NCBI GenBank assembly: GCA_964519585.1
Contig: CAZFIO010000049.1
Location: forward strand, 1 to 13,235
Origin: CAZFIO01 sp964519585
GTDB taxonomy: Bacteria; Bacillota; Clostridia; Tissierellales; Tissierellaceae
DNA: 13,235 nt
Direction of reading: 5' to 3'
The notes under the pieces: model-generated
The model's input: only the letters and a program-made list of their open reading frames with translations
The model's database searches: none
What the model was told of the DNA's origin: nothing
Shown: positions 1 through 6,602 of the stretch, one piece after another
How the letters are laid out: each line of letters begins with the position of its first letter
Position numbering within the stretch: the first letter of the stretch is position 1
Position numbers and translations under genes: made by a program

Positions 1-864
1 GTTTATACATTTTTTTGCAGGTCTACGTGTCTTTTCTATATCATGCAAAAACTTATTTTTGATAGCCCTACCAGGTATTCCTACTTGGCTTTTTATTATG
101 GTTAAGTCCTCTTTGTTGGAACTTACTACAAATTCCTTGAACCTTATATCAGCATCACATTCATAAGTTCCTATAAATCTGGTCCCAATCTGGATGCCTG
201 TAGCTCCTAGTTCCCTAAATTTTCTTAAGTCATGACCATCATAAACTGAACCAGCTACAAAAATGGGGATATCCTCCCCTAGCTCCCTTAAATAATTCAC
301 AATTTCCAGGGTTAAGTCTTCTAGGTTTTTTCCTGTTTCAATTCCATCCATTTTAAATCCTAGGTGACCACCAGCACCCTTTCCTTCTACAACTATAAAA
401 TCTGGAAATCTATTATACTTCTTTTTCCATACCTTGTTTATTACTTGTAAAGCACGGAGACTAGAAACTATAGGTGCTAAAAAAACATCTTTATTTTCTA
501 CTAATTCAGGCAGGTTTAAAGGAATACCAGCCCCACATATGATATAGTCAACATTTTCTTCTCCAGCAATTCTTGCTAGTTCCTCGTATTGGGTTCCTAC
601 TACCATTATGTTGACCCCTATTAGGCCTCTACCCCTTGATATGCTTCTAGCTTCTTCTAATTCTTTTTTAAATCCCCTAATATTTGCCTGTCTGGAGTTC
701 TTGTAGAAGTCTTCTTCTTTATAGCCTATATTGGCCATTGATATAGTCCCCATGCCCCCTTCTAATGCAACAGACCCTGCTAATCTTCCTAGGGATATGC
801 CAACCCCCATTCCCCCTTGAATGATAGGATAATCCACTTTTTTATTTTTAATTTTTAGCTTCAT
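1..864 (-). CDS. FabK/nitronate monooxygenase-family FMN enzyme (COG2070), 3' end cut by window edge; FabX-like candidate
   Basis: This reading frame is open from an ATG at 864 to the left edge and gives 288 residues without a stop; family members usually have about 310-360. It opens with the FMN-barrel signature YPIIQGGMGVGIS (residues 12-24). Later come VVEGKGAGGHLG (H167 is the expected catalytic histidine), VAGSVYDG and GATGIQIGTRF, all typical of the 2-nitropropane dioxygenase/FabK fold. It overlaps the end of fabK by 17 bp in another frame, with GGAG about 10 nt upstream, so it belongs to the fatty-acid operon. It is clearly diverged from the fabK next door. The last visible residues, RRPAKKCIN with C286, sit where I recall some family members, including Helicobacter FabX, beginning a cysteine-rich Fe-S segment. 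Nitronate monooxygenase, a second enoyl-ACP reductase or a FabX-type dehydrogenase/isomerase are all possible. The fold is certain and the substrate is not. Confidence 0.88.
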   Translation of the reverse strand, partial: MKLKIKNKKVDYPIIQGGMGVGISLGRLAGSVALEGGMGTISMANIGYKEEDFYKNSRQANIRGFKKELEEARSISRGRGLIGVNIMVVGTQYEELARIAGEENVDYIICGAGIPLNLPELVENKDVFLAPIVSSLRALQVINKVWKKKYNRFPDFIVVEGKGAGGHLGFKMDGIETGKNLEDLTLEIVNYLRELGEDIPIFVAGSVYDGHDLRKFRELGATGIQIGTRFIGTYECDADIRFKEFVVSSNKEDLTIIKSQVGIPGRAIKNKFLHDIEKTRRPAKKCIN

Positions 865-1786
865 AAAATATTTTCTCCACTTCTTCCTTATATTCCCTCA
901 TTAAATCTTCCAGTATATCTTTTATAGGTTTTATTTCCTCTATTTGGCCTGTTGTTAAACCAGCCATAAAGGACCCTTCTTTTAAATCCCCATATTTAAC
1001 AGCCTTCTTTAGAGCACCTAGAGTATATTCCTCCAGTTCCATTTTATCCTTACCTTGATTTTCATCCTGAATATATTTTAGGGTCATAGCATTTTTTATC
1101 AGTCTAATAGGAAGTCCATTTTTATTTCCAATTACGGTTATATTATTATATTTTGACCTTAGCAGTAGGTTTTTGTAGTCTTCATGTATAGGACATTCTA
1201 GAGCGGATAGAAATAGGGTGCCTATTTGTACACCTGTAGCCCCTAAAATCTTTGAGGCCAGCATTTGCCTACCTGATCCTATTCCCCCTGCAGCTATAAC
1301 GGGGATGTTTATCTTGTCCTTGGTTTGTGGGATTAGGGTCATAGAGGTCATATCTCCTATATGGCCACCAGCTTCATTTCCTTCAACAATAACCCCATCT
1401 ACCCCATACCTTTCCATCCTTATAGCTAGGGTGGGATTTGCTGCCACAGGAAATATCTTTATACCTGCCCTGTGCCAGTCTTCAATATATTTGGCAGGGT
1501 TACCAGCTCCTGTTGTTACTATGGGAACCTTCTCTTCAATAAGTAGTCTTGCCATTTCATCTACTTGGGGATTAAGGAGTAAGAGATTTACACCAAAAGG
1601 TTTGCTTGTAAGTGATTTACATATTCCTATCTCCTGCCTTAGTTCCTCAACTGTCATACTACCTGACCCTATAATCCCTAGAGCACCTGCCTGAGAAACA
1701 CTTGCAGCAAATTTACCATCACTTATCCTTGCCATGCCCCCCTGAATTATAGGGTATTTTATCCCCAATATTTCATTTAATTTCAT
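848..1786 (-). CDS. fabK: enoyl-ACP reductase II, FMN-dependent (FabK)
   Basis: Reduces trans-2-enoyl-ACP in the last step of each fatty-acid elongation cycle, using FMN and NAD(P)H in the cytoplasm. The 312-residue protein follows the FabK pattern closely: YPIIQGGMARISDG near residue 11, GVNLLLLNP near 65, TTGAGNPAKY near 91, EGNEAGGHIGDMT with catalytic-type H142, IPVIAAGGIGSG and GATGVQIGT. The C-terminal GSFMAGLTTG segment also matches FabK, and length fits the family. I place the start at the ATG at 1784-1786, because the protein then begins MKLNEILGIKYP as in homologues and AGGTGG lies 4 nt upstream. The in-frame ATG at 1799-1801 would add five residues and has no visible ribosome site. 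It lies 8 bp after fabH, and its 3' end overlaps the next flavoprotein gene. FabK rather than FabI as the reductase would mean low triclosan sensitivity, as known for the family. Confidence 0.93.
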   Translation of the reverse strand: MKLNEILGIKYPIIQGGMARISDGKFAASVSQAGALGIIGSGSMTVEELRQEIGICKSLTSKPFGVNLLLLNPQVDEMARLLIEEKVPIVTTGAGNPAKYIEDWHRAGIKIFPVAANPTLAIRMERYGVDGVIVEGNEAGGHIGDMTSMTLIPQTKDKINIPVIAAGGIGSGRQMLASKILGATGVQIGTLFLSALECPIHEDYKNLLLRSKYNNITVIGNKNGLPIRLIKNAMTLKYIQDENQGKDKMELEEYTLGALKKAVKYGDLKEGSFMAGLTTGQIEEIKPIKDILEDLMREYKEEVEKIFYEAKN

Positions 1787-1794
1787 AATTCCAC

Positions 1795-2709
1795 CTACCA
1801 TTTCATATATGCCAGTGACCAGGTAAGACCTGCCCCAAAGCCTAAGAAAATAATTTTGTCCCCAGATTTTAATTTACCTTCCTTGTTCATTTGATCCAAA
1901 AGAACAGGTATGCTGGCTGAGGATATGTTTCCAACCTTATCCATGTTAAAAGGAAACTTATCCATAGAAACACCTAGCCCCTTTGCTAAACTTTCTAGTA
2001 TCCTAATATTGGCTTGATGGGCTATAAAGTAATCCACCTTATCCCTATTTATATCTAACTTGTCCATAAAACCTTTAATAGCTTTCTCCATAGTAGACAC
2101 ACCAAACCTGTATACTTCCTTGCCATTCATATATAAAAACTTAGACTCATGTCCACAGTTTAAGACTTCGGTGTTTCCCCTAGTTCCTGATATGAAATAA
2201 GATTCCCTTGAGCTATATTCTAAAAGGACAGCCCCTGCACCATCTCCAAAGAGGACTGCTGTGTTCCTGTCCTTAAAATCTATTATTTGAGAAAATATTT
2301 CTGCCCCTATTAAGAGGGCATATTCCCCTTCTTTTATTAGGCCATTGATTAATTTAAGACCTGCAACAAAGCTACTACAGGCCATATTGATATCTAGTGA
2401 GTATATATCCTCAGCAAAATTGAAGTTTTCCTGAACCCTAGAAGCAAGATTTGGAATAGCATATGATGAGGTACAAGTAGCAACTATTATGGTCTTAACC
2501 CTGTCCATTTCCCCCTGGGAAAGTTTTAAATTTTTTACACTTCTTTCTACCAAATCAAATAAATCTTCATCCTTAGCAAAATACCTATTTTTTATTCCTG
2601 TTCTCGAAGATATCCAAGAATCAGATGTATCTAGAAAGTCTTCAAAATAAGAATTATCAACTCCTGGACCTGGTAGATAGCTAGATGTTTTTACAATCCT
2701 TATGCCCAA
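1795..2709 (-). CDS. fabH: beta-ketoacyl-ACP synthase III (FabH)
   Basis: Condenses an acyl-CoA primer with malonyl-ACP to start fatty-acid synthesis. The 304-residue protein has the complete Cys-His-Asn triad in family context: C111 in DINMACSSFVAGL, H231 in FIAHQANIRIL and N261 in KVGNISSASIPVLL. It also has DTSDSWISSRTGIKNR near residue 27, typical of FabH, and GDGAGAVLLE and FGAGLTWSLA glycine-rich segments. The start is TTG: the codon directly follows the accA stop (TGA then TTG), a strong GGAGGTGG lies 7 nt upstream, and no better in-frame start gives the expected MGIRIVKTSSYLPG terminus. Translation is therefore probably coupled to accA. Length is slightly below the 317 residues of the E. 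coli enzyme, with nothing essential missing. Branched versus straight primer preference cannot be read from this sequence. Confidence 0.95.
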   Translation of the reverse strand: MGIRIVKTSSYLPGPGVDNSYFEDFLDTSDSWISSRTGIKNRYFAKDEDLFDLVERSVKNLKLSQGEMDRVKTIIVATCTSSYAIPNLASRVQENFNFAEDIYSLDINMACSSFVAGLKLINGLIKEGEYALLIGAEIFSQIIDFKDRNTAVLFGDGAGAVLLEYSSRESYFISGTRGNTEVLNCGHESKFLYMNGKEVYRFGVSTMEKAIKGFMDKLDINRDKVDYFIAHQANIRILESLAKGLGVSMDKFPFNMDKVGNISSASIPVLLDQMNKEGKLKSGDKIIFLGFGAGLTWSLAYMKW

Positions 2710-3519
2710 TCAAAATCCACCTCCAATTTTACTAAACTTCTCTTGTCTTTCTGATACTAATTCTTGGGATGTTTTTTTCATAAGTACTTTTAAATCTTTT
2801 ATAATTTCCTTCTTCAGCCTTATAAAGTTCTTTTCAAAGTTATCAAGGGTGAAGGCTATGTCTTCCTTTATAACCTTATCTATTATCTTAAAATCATATA
2901 GGTCCTTGGCAGTTAATTTCATAACTTCTGTAGCTTCCTTGTACCTAGAGGCATCCTTCCATAAAATAGTGGCGAATCCCTCAGGGGACAGAATAGAAAA
3001 TATAGAATTTTCCATCATTATAATCCTGTTGGCTACAGATAGGGCCAAGGCCCCTCCACTTCCACCTTCTCCTGTAAATACGGATACTATGGGAACCCTT
3101 AAGCTACTCATTTCCATTATATTTCTTGCGATGGCTTCTCCCTGACCCCTTTCTTCTGCCTCTATACCTGGGTAGGCCCCTGGGGTATCAATAAAAGTAA
3201 TAATTGGTCTCTTGAACTTTTCAGCCTGCTTCATTAATCTTAGGGCCTTCCTATAACCCTCTGGTCTTGGCATTCCAAAATTACAAGCTACATTTTCTTC
3301 CAAGGATTTACCCTTATGGGTACCTATAAAGGTTACTGGAATATTATCTATATAACCTATACCTCCTAGGATGCTTTTATCGTCTGCAAAGTACCTATCT
3401 CCATGAAAATACATAGGCTCTTTTATAATAAATTCTATAAAATCCCTAACCTTAGGTCTTTTCTCATGTCTTGCTAATTCCACCCTATCATAGGCCTTTA
3501 GTTTTGAATTACTGCTCAT
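2710..3519 (-). CDS. accA: acetyl-CoA carboxylase carboxyltransferase subunit alpha
   Basis: Together with AccD forms the carboxyltransferase that moves CO2 from carboxybiotin on AccB to acetyl-CoA, giving malonyl-CoA. Family landmarks in order are RPKVRDFIEFI (21-31), FGMPRPEGYRKALRLM (81-96), ITFIDTPGAYPGIEAEERGQ (107-126), and the oxyanion-type glycine motif TGEGGSGGALAL (149-160), followed by SILSPEGFATILWKDA. I chose the ATG at 3517-3519 (269 residues) because AGGAG lies 8 nt upstream. The in-frame ATG at 3538-3540 adds seven residues and has only a weak GAAG. With this start it overlaps accD by 11 bp. The protein lacks part of the N-terminal extension of the 319-residue E. coli subunit, which I take to be ordinary for Firmicutes. 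It abuts fabH without a spacer. Confidence 0.95.
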   Translation of the reverse strand: MSSNSKLKAYDRVELARHEKRPKVRDFIEFIIKEPMYFHGDRYFADDKSILGGIGYIDNIPVTFIGTHKGKSLEENVACNFGMPRPEGYRKALRLMKQAEKFKRPIITFIDTPGAYPGIEAEERGQGEAIARNIMEMSSLRVPIVSVFTGEGGSGGALALSVANRIIMMENSIFSILSPEGFATILWKDASRYKEATEVMKLTAKDLYDFKIIDKVIKEDIAFTLDNFEKNFIRLKKEIIKDLKVLMKKTSQELVSERQEKFSKIGGGF

Positions 3520-4387
3520 CTTTACAACTCCTATAACCATGAAACTTCAATATTTTGTAAATATAATTCTTCATATCTTTTCTGTGAACTATTTCATCTA
3601 AGAAGCCTTTTTCCTTTAGAAACTCTGCTCTTTGGAAACCCTCAGGAAGTTCTCCCTTAATAGTTTCCTTTATAACCCTAGCTCCAGCAAAACCGATTAA
3701 AGATTTTGGCTCCGCCAAGATTATATCTCCAAGGGATGCAAAGCTGGCAGTAACCCCTCCGGTTGTAGGATTGGTCATACATGAAATATAGAGGTTACCA
3801 CTTTTATGGTATCTTTCTACAGCTATGGAGGTTTTGGCCATTTGCATCAAGGAAAAAATTCCTTCCTGCATCCTGGCACCCCCACTGGTGGAAAAGATTA
3901 TTATGGGTAAGTTTCTTCTTTCTGCATATTCAAAGGCCCTGGCAACCTCTTCACCAATATAAGTCCCCATACTCCCCATAAAGAACCTATTGTCTAAGGA
4001 TACTACTACTAATTCTATGTCTTCTAAGTCCCCTAGAACAGTTAGAATTCCTTCTTTTAGCTTGCTCTTCTTCTTATTCTCCCTATACTTCTTCTTGTAT
4101 TCAGGAAAATCTATAGGATTGACAAAGCTAAAGTGACCACTGATTTTCTTATATTTATCCAAAAGAAGTTCTATTCTGTCTGTGGAAGAAATATTGAAAT
4201 GATAATCACATTGGGGACAAGTGTAGGAGTTTTCTTTAATCTTACTCTTTGAAATTAATTCCCCACAGTCCAGGCATTTTTCAAAAACACCCATGGGTGT
4301 TTCTTTCACCTTGAAATTAATCTTTACCTTCCTTAGGTTTTTTATTGCAGATATAATTGATGACTGCCTCCTAATAATTTCTGCCAT
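3509..4387 (-). CDS. accD: acetyl-CoA carboxylase carboxyltransferase subunit beta
   Basis: Second half of the carboxyltransferase. The N-terminal four-cysteine zinc ribbon is visible as C38, C41, C57 and C60 (FEKCLDCGEL ... SYTCPQCDYHF). The crotonase-like core follows, with SMGTYIGEEVARAFEYA, IIIFSTSGGARMQEG, SCMTNPTTGGVTASFASLGD and IGFAGARVIKETI, all standard for AccD. It has 292 residues, normal for the family. The ATG at 4385-4387 has GGAG 7 nt upstream and overlaps accC by 17 bp, so translational coupling is likely. The first 30 residues are rich in lysine and isoleucine and poorly conserved, as usual ahead of the zinc ribbon. Nothing is missing from the core. Confidence 0.95.
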   Translation of the reverse strand: MAEIIRRQSSIISAIKNLRKVKINFKVKETPMGVFEKCLDCGELISKSKIKENSYTCPQCDYHFNISSTDRIELLLDKYKKISGHFSFVNPIDFPEYKKKYRENKKKSKLKEGILTVLGDLEDIELVVVSLDNRFFMGSMGTYIGEEVARAFEYAERRNLPIIIFSTSGGARMQEGIFSLMQMAKTSIAVERYHKSGNLYISCMTNPTTGGVTASFASLGDIILAEPKSLIGFAGARVIKETIKGELPEGFQRAEFLKEKGFLDEIVHRKDMKNYIYKILKFHGYRSCKDEQ

Positions 4388-5765
4388 AAGCCTTCTCCAT
4401 TTCTAAATAAAATTCCTTAAAATCCCCACTTAGCTTTTTTTCAATAAAGGAAGTGTCATATTTACCCTTGACAAAATCCAGGTCATGGAAAATTCCATAG
4501 TGAAGTTCTATATTTGTATCTAGTCCTTCAATGTTTAATTCTTCTAAGGCTGACCTCATCTTTTTTACAGCTTCTATCCGATTATCACCTTTAACTATAA
4601 GTTTCCCAATCATAGAATCATAGTAAGGGCTTATAGGTGACCCTTCACATATGTAGCTATCAAAGCGTATGTTGAAACCCCCAGGCACTTGAAGGTTTTT
4701 CACCCTTCCAGTTGAGGGTAAAAAGTTGTTAAATATGTTTTCCCCATTTATCCTGCACTGGATAGCGTGGCCCTGTGATTTTATATCTTCCTGTTTATAA
4801 GGAAGCTTTAAACCATTGGCAATTCTAATTTGCTCTTTAACTATATCTATACCAGTTACCATTTCACTTATTGTATGTTCTACCTGAAGTCTGGTATTCA
4901 TTTCCAAAAAATAAAAGCTTCCATCATCATCCAAAATGTATTCTATAGTCCCAGCATTTATATAAGAAGAAATTCTAGCAATTTTAAGAGAGCTTTCTAG
5001 GATTTCTTGTCTTATTGCTTCATCCAACCTAGGTGAAGGGGGTTCCTCTATAAGTTTTTGATTTTTTCTTTGGATAGAACAATCCCTTTCTCCTAGATGG
5101 ATTATATTTCCATACTTATCAGAGAGGATTTGCACCTCTATATGCCTTGGATTAACTATATATTTTTCCACATAAACCTTGTCATCTCCAAAGCAGGCCA
5201 TAGCTTCAGCCTTAGAATTTAAAAATTCCCTTTCCAAATCCTTCTCCTCATAGACTATACGCATACCCCTGCCACCACCACCCGATGAAGCCTTGATAAT
5301 TACTGGATAGCCAATCTCCCTAGAAATATTTTTTAGTTCTTCAATACCTTCAATATTTCCTCCAGAACCTGGTACTACCGGTATGAGATTTTCTATCATA
5401 AGTTTTCTGGCTTGTGATTTGTTTCCCATTAGGCCTATGCTTTCTTTTCTAGGTCCAATAAATACAAGTCCACATTCTTCCAGTAGGCTTACAAATTCTT
5501 CGTTCTCTGATAAGAAGCCATAACCAGGATGGACTGCTTCAGCCTTGGTCAAAAGGGCGGCATTAATGACCTTTGCCATGTTTAAATAACTATCACTTGG
5601 TTTGCCTGGACCTATACAGACTGATTCACTGGCCAATCTTACATGAAGGCTATCTTTATCCTCTGTAGAATATATGGCAATTGTTTCTATATTCATCTCA
5701 TGACAGGCCCTTATAATCCTTACAGCTATTTCTCCCCTGTTGGCAATTAAAATTCTTTTAAACAT
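4371..5765 (-). CDS. accC: acetyl-CoA carboxylase, biotin carboxylase subunit
   Basis: ATP-grasp enzyme that carboxylates the biotin on AccB with bicarbonate and ATP. The protein of 464 residues starts MFKRILIANRGEIAVRIIRA. It carries the glycine-rich ATP lid KASSGGGGRGMRIV (158-171), GERDCSIQRKNQK (225-237) with the conserved Arg-Asp-Cys, FLEMNTRLQVEH (286-297) with the catalytic-site Glu and Arg, and the C-terminal GHAIQCRINGE segment. These positions match the 449-residue E. coli enzyme almost residue for residue. I chose the ATG at 5763-5765, which has GGAG 9 nt upstream and overlaps the accB stop by 8 bp. An in-frame ATG ten codons further up would only add residues absent from homologues. 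Pyruvate carboxylase is excluded by the absence of the extra domains. Confidence 0.96.
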   Translation of the reverse strand: MFKRILIANRGEIAVRIIRACHEMNIETIAIYSTEDKDSLHVRLASESVCIGPGKPSDSYLNMAKVINAALLTKAEAVHPGYGFLSENEEFVSLLEECGLVFIGPRKESIGLMGNKSQARKLMIENLIPVVPGSGGNIEGIEELKNISREIGYPVIIKASSGGGGRGMRIVYEEKDLEREFLNSKAEAMACFGDDKVYVEKYIVNPRHIEVQILSDKYGNIIHLGERDCSIQRKNQKLIEEPPSPRLDEAIRQEILESSLKIARISSYINAGTIEYILDDDGSFYFLEMNTRLQVEHTISEMVTGIDIVKEQIRIANGLKLPYKQEDIKSQGHAIQCRINGENIFNNFLPSTGRVKNLQVPGGFNIRFDSYICEGSPISPYYDSMIGKLIVKGDNRIEAVKKMRSALEELNIEGLDTNIELHYGIFHDLDFVKGKYDTSFIEKKLSGDFKEFYLEMEKAYGRNY

Positions 5766-6189
5766 TTTCTTCAATCTCCATAAGTACATCATCATATTGG
5801 ACTAATTCTTTATTTTTAAAATTAATCTTTCTAATAATCCCTGAAACTGGTGCCTTTATTTCATTAATCATTTTCATGGCCTCGATTATGCAGATAGTAT
5901 CACCCTTTTCAACTGAATCTCCTAGCCTAACAAAAGCTTCAGATTCTGGAGAGGGGGCCTCATAATAAATCCCTGCCAAAATTGATTTTACCTTATATCC
6001 TTCTAGATCCTTTGTTTGGTAATCTTCTACCTGCTTTGGTTTTTCTTCATGAAAAATATTATTTTCCCCACTTGACCTAGGCCCTTCCTTTTCCAATTCT
6101 AAATAAAAGTCACCCTTAGAAATATTCAGTCTCCTCATATCCCTCTGGGAAAACAAATTTATTAGGCTTATAATATCTTTTGTATCCAT
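5758..6189 (-). CDS. accB: acetyl-CoA carboxylase biotin carboxyl carrier protein
   Basis: Carries the covalently bound biotin that moves CO2 between AccC and the AccAD complex. The 143-residue protein has the usual layout: a short N-terminal helical part (about 1-35), a charged, poorly conserved linker (about 36-65), and a C-terminal biotinyl domain. The domain has EAMKM with the biotin-accepting K106, and SPESEAFVRLGDSVEKGD as the AccB-type thumb and strand region. Linkers rich in Ala and Pro are common in AccB; this one is instead rich in Glu, Lys and Gln. It starts with ATG one base after the acpP stop, has only a weak AGAGAG upstream, and is probably coupled to acpP translation. The partner ligase gene birA is divergent just beyond the operon promoter. 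Confidence 0.95.
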   Translation of the reverse strand: MDTKDIISLINLFSQRDMRRLNISKGDFYLELEKEGPRSSGENNIFHEEKPKQVEDYQTKDLEGYKVKSILAGIYYEAPSPESEAFVRLGDSVEKGDTICIIEAMKMINEIKAPVSGIIRKINFKNKELVQYDDVLMEIEENV

Positions 6190-6190
6190 A

Positions 6191-6418
6191 TTAGTTACTC
6201 TCTAAGTATTCTATAATAGCCCCTACAGTCTGTAGTTTTTCAAAATCTTCATCCTTTACAGTAATGTCAAAGCTTTCTTCTAAGGCTAAGGATAGTTCCA
6301 CAATATCCAGAGAATCTGCCCCTAAATCATCTATTAGCTTGCTTTCTAATTTTATGTCTTCCTCTTCACAGCCTAAATTCTCCAAAAGTATTTCCTTTAT
6401 TTTTTCAAATTTGTTCAC
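6191..6418 (-). CDS. acpP: acyl carrier protein
   Basis: Carries growing acyl chains on a 4'-phosphopantetheine arm for the whole fatty-acid pathway. The 75-residue protein has the prosthetic-group motif [13 protein letters not shown] with S36, the canonical position, and is strongly acidic as expected ([17 protein letters not shown]). I place the start at the GTG at 6416-6418. A strong AAGGAG at 6428-6433 lies 9 nt upstream, and the protein then begins (M)[10 protein letters not shown] like other ACPs. An in-frame TTG at 6436 would put the ribosome site inside the coding region, so I reject it. It is the first gene of the operon, about 55 nt after the predicted transcription start, so it should be the most highly translated member. 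ACP as leading gene ahead of accBCDA is plausible but not the only known order. Confidence 0.94.
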   Translation of the reverse strand: MNKFEKIKEILLENLGCEEEDIKLESKLIDDLGADSLDIVELSLALEESFDITVKDEDFEKLQTVGAIIEYLESN

Positions 6419-6439
6419 ATCATCCAACTCCTTCAATTA

Positions 6440-6465
6440 TTTTAGTTAAAATATTTTAATTAAAA
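6440..6465. promoter_or_regulatory. 26-bp palindrome in the leader of the fatty-acid operon, candidate operator
   Basis: The centre is a perfect 14-bp palindrome TTAAAATATTTTAA at 6446-6459. After one mismatched pair (6445/6460) the dyad continues for five more pairs on each side. It lies roughly 6 to 31 nt downstream of the expected transcription start of acpP and upstream of its ribosome site, which is a classic roadblock position. It contains TTAGT on one arm and so vaguely resembles FapR sites, but it is longer and lacks their core. The MarR-type FabT consensus is not present either. It could also be a chance palindrome in AT-rich DNA. No regulator gene is visible beside it. Confidence 0.5.
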
Positions 6466-6477
6466 ATACTTAAGTTT

Positions 6478-6505
6478 ATTATATCTATGATTGTTTTTTT
6501 GTCAA
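6478..6505 (-). promoter_or_regulatory. promoter of the acpP-accBCDA-fabHK operon
   Basis: Reading the minus strand, TTGACA (6500-6505) and TATAAT (6478-6483) are both perfect sigma-70-type boxes with a 16-bp spacer. Transcription should begin near 6471. No other convincing promoter is seen between the genes down to the left edge, where genes overlap or nearly touch. Confidence 0.85.
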
Positions 6506-6559
6506 TATGTTTTTATTTCTTCCAATTTATATCCTAGGCTTATAATCTTTAAATGACTA

Positions 6560-6568
6560 TGCTAAAAT
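6560..6568 (+). promoter_or_regulatory. extended -10 promoter element ahead of birA
   Basis: TG-C-TAAAAT at 6560-6568 is an extended -10 box of the type common in clostridia, about 35 bases upstream of the birA start. The region 17 bp upstream has no good -35 box. It is divergent from the fatty-acid operon promoter. Confidence 0.5.
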
Positions 6569-6602
6569 AGTTAATAGAAGTTTATAAGTGGAAGGTGAAA
6601 TG

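Noticed and set aside
1218..1694. Open frame of 158 codons on the plus strand
   Set aside because: It lies antisense within fabK, has a proline- and isoleucine-rich composition typical of a mirrored frame, and resembles no family.
2702..3145. Open frame of 147 codons on the plus strand
   Set aside because: It is the antisense of accA, whose domain signatures are unambiguous.
6440..6465. FapR or FabT binding site
   Set aside because: Only the TTAGT arm recalls FapR. The spacing and core do not fit either known consensus, so it is called an operator of unknown regulator.
6419..6602. Biotin operator for a BirA repressor
   Set aside because: No TTGTTAACC-type dyad is present, and BirA here appears to lack a DNA-binding domain.
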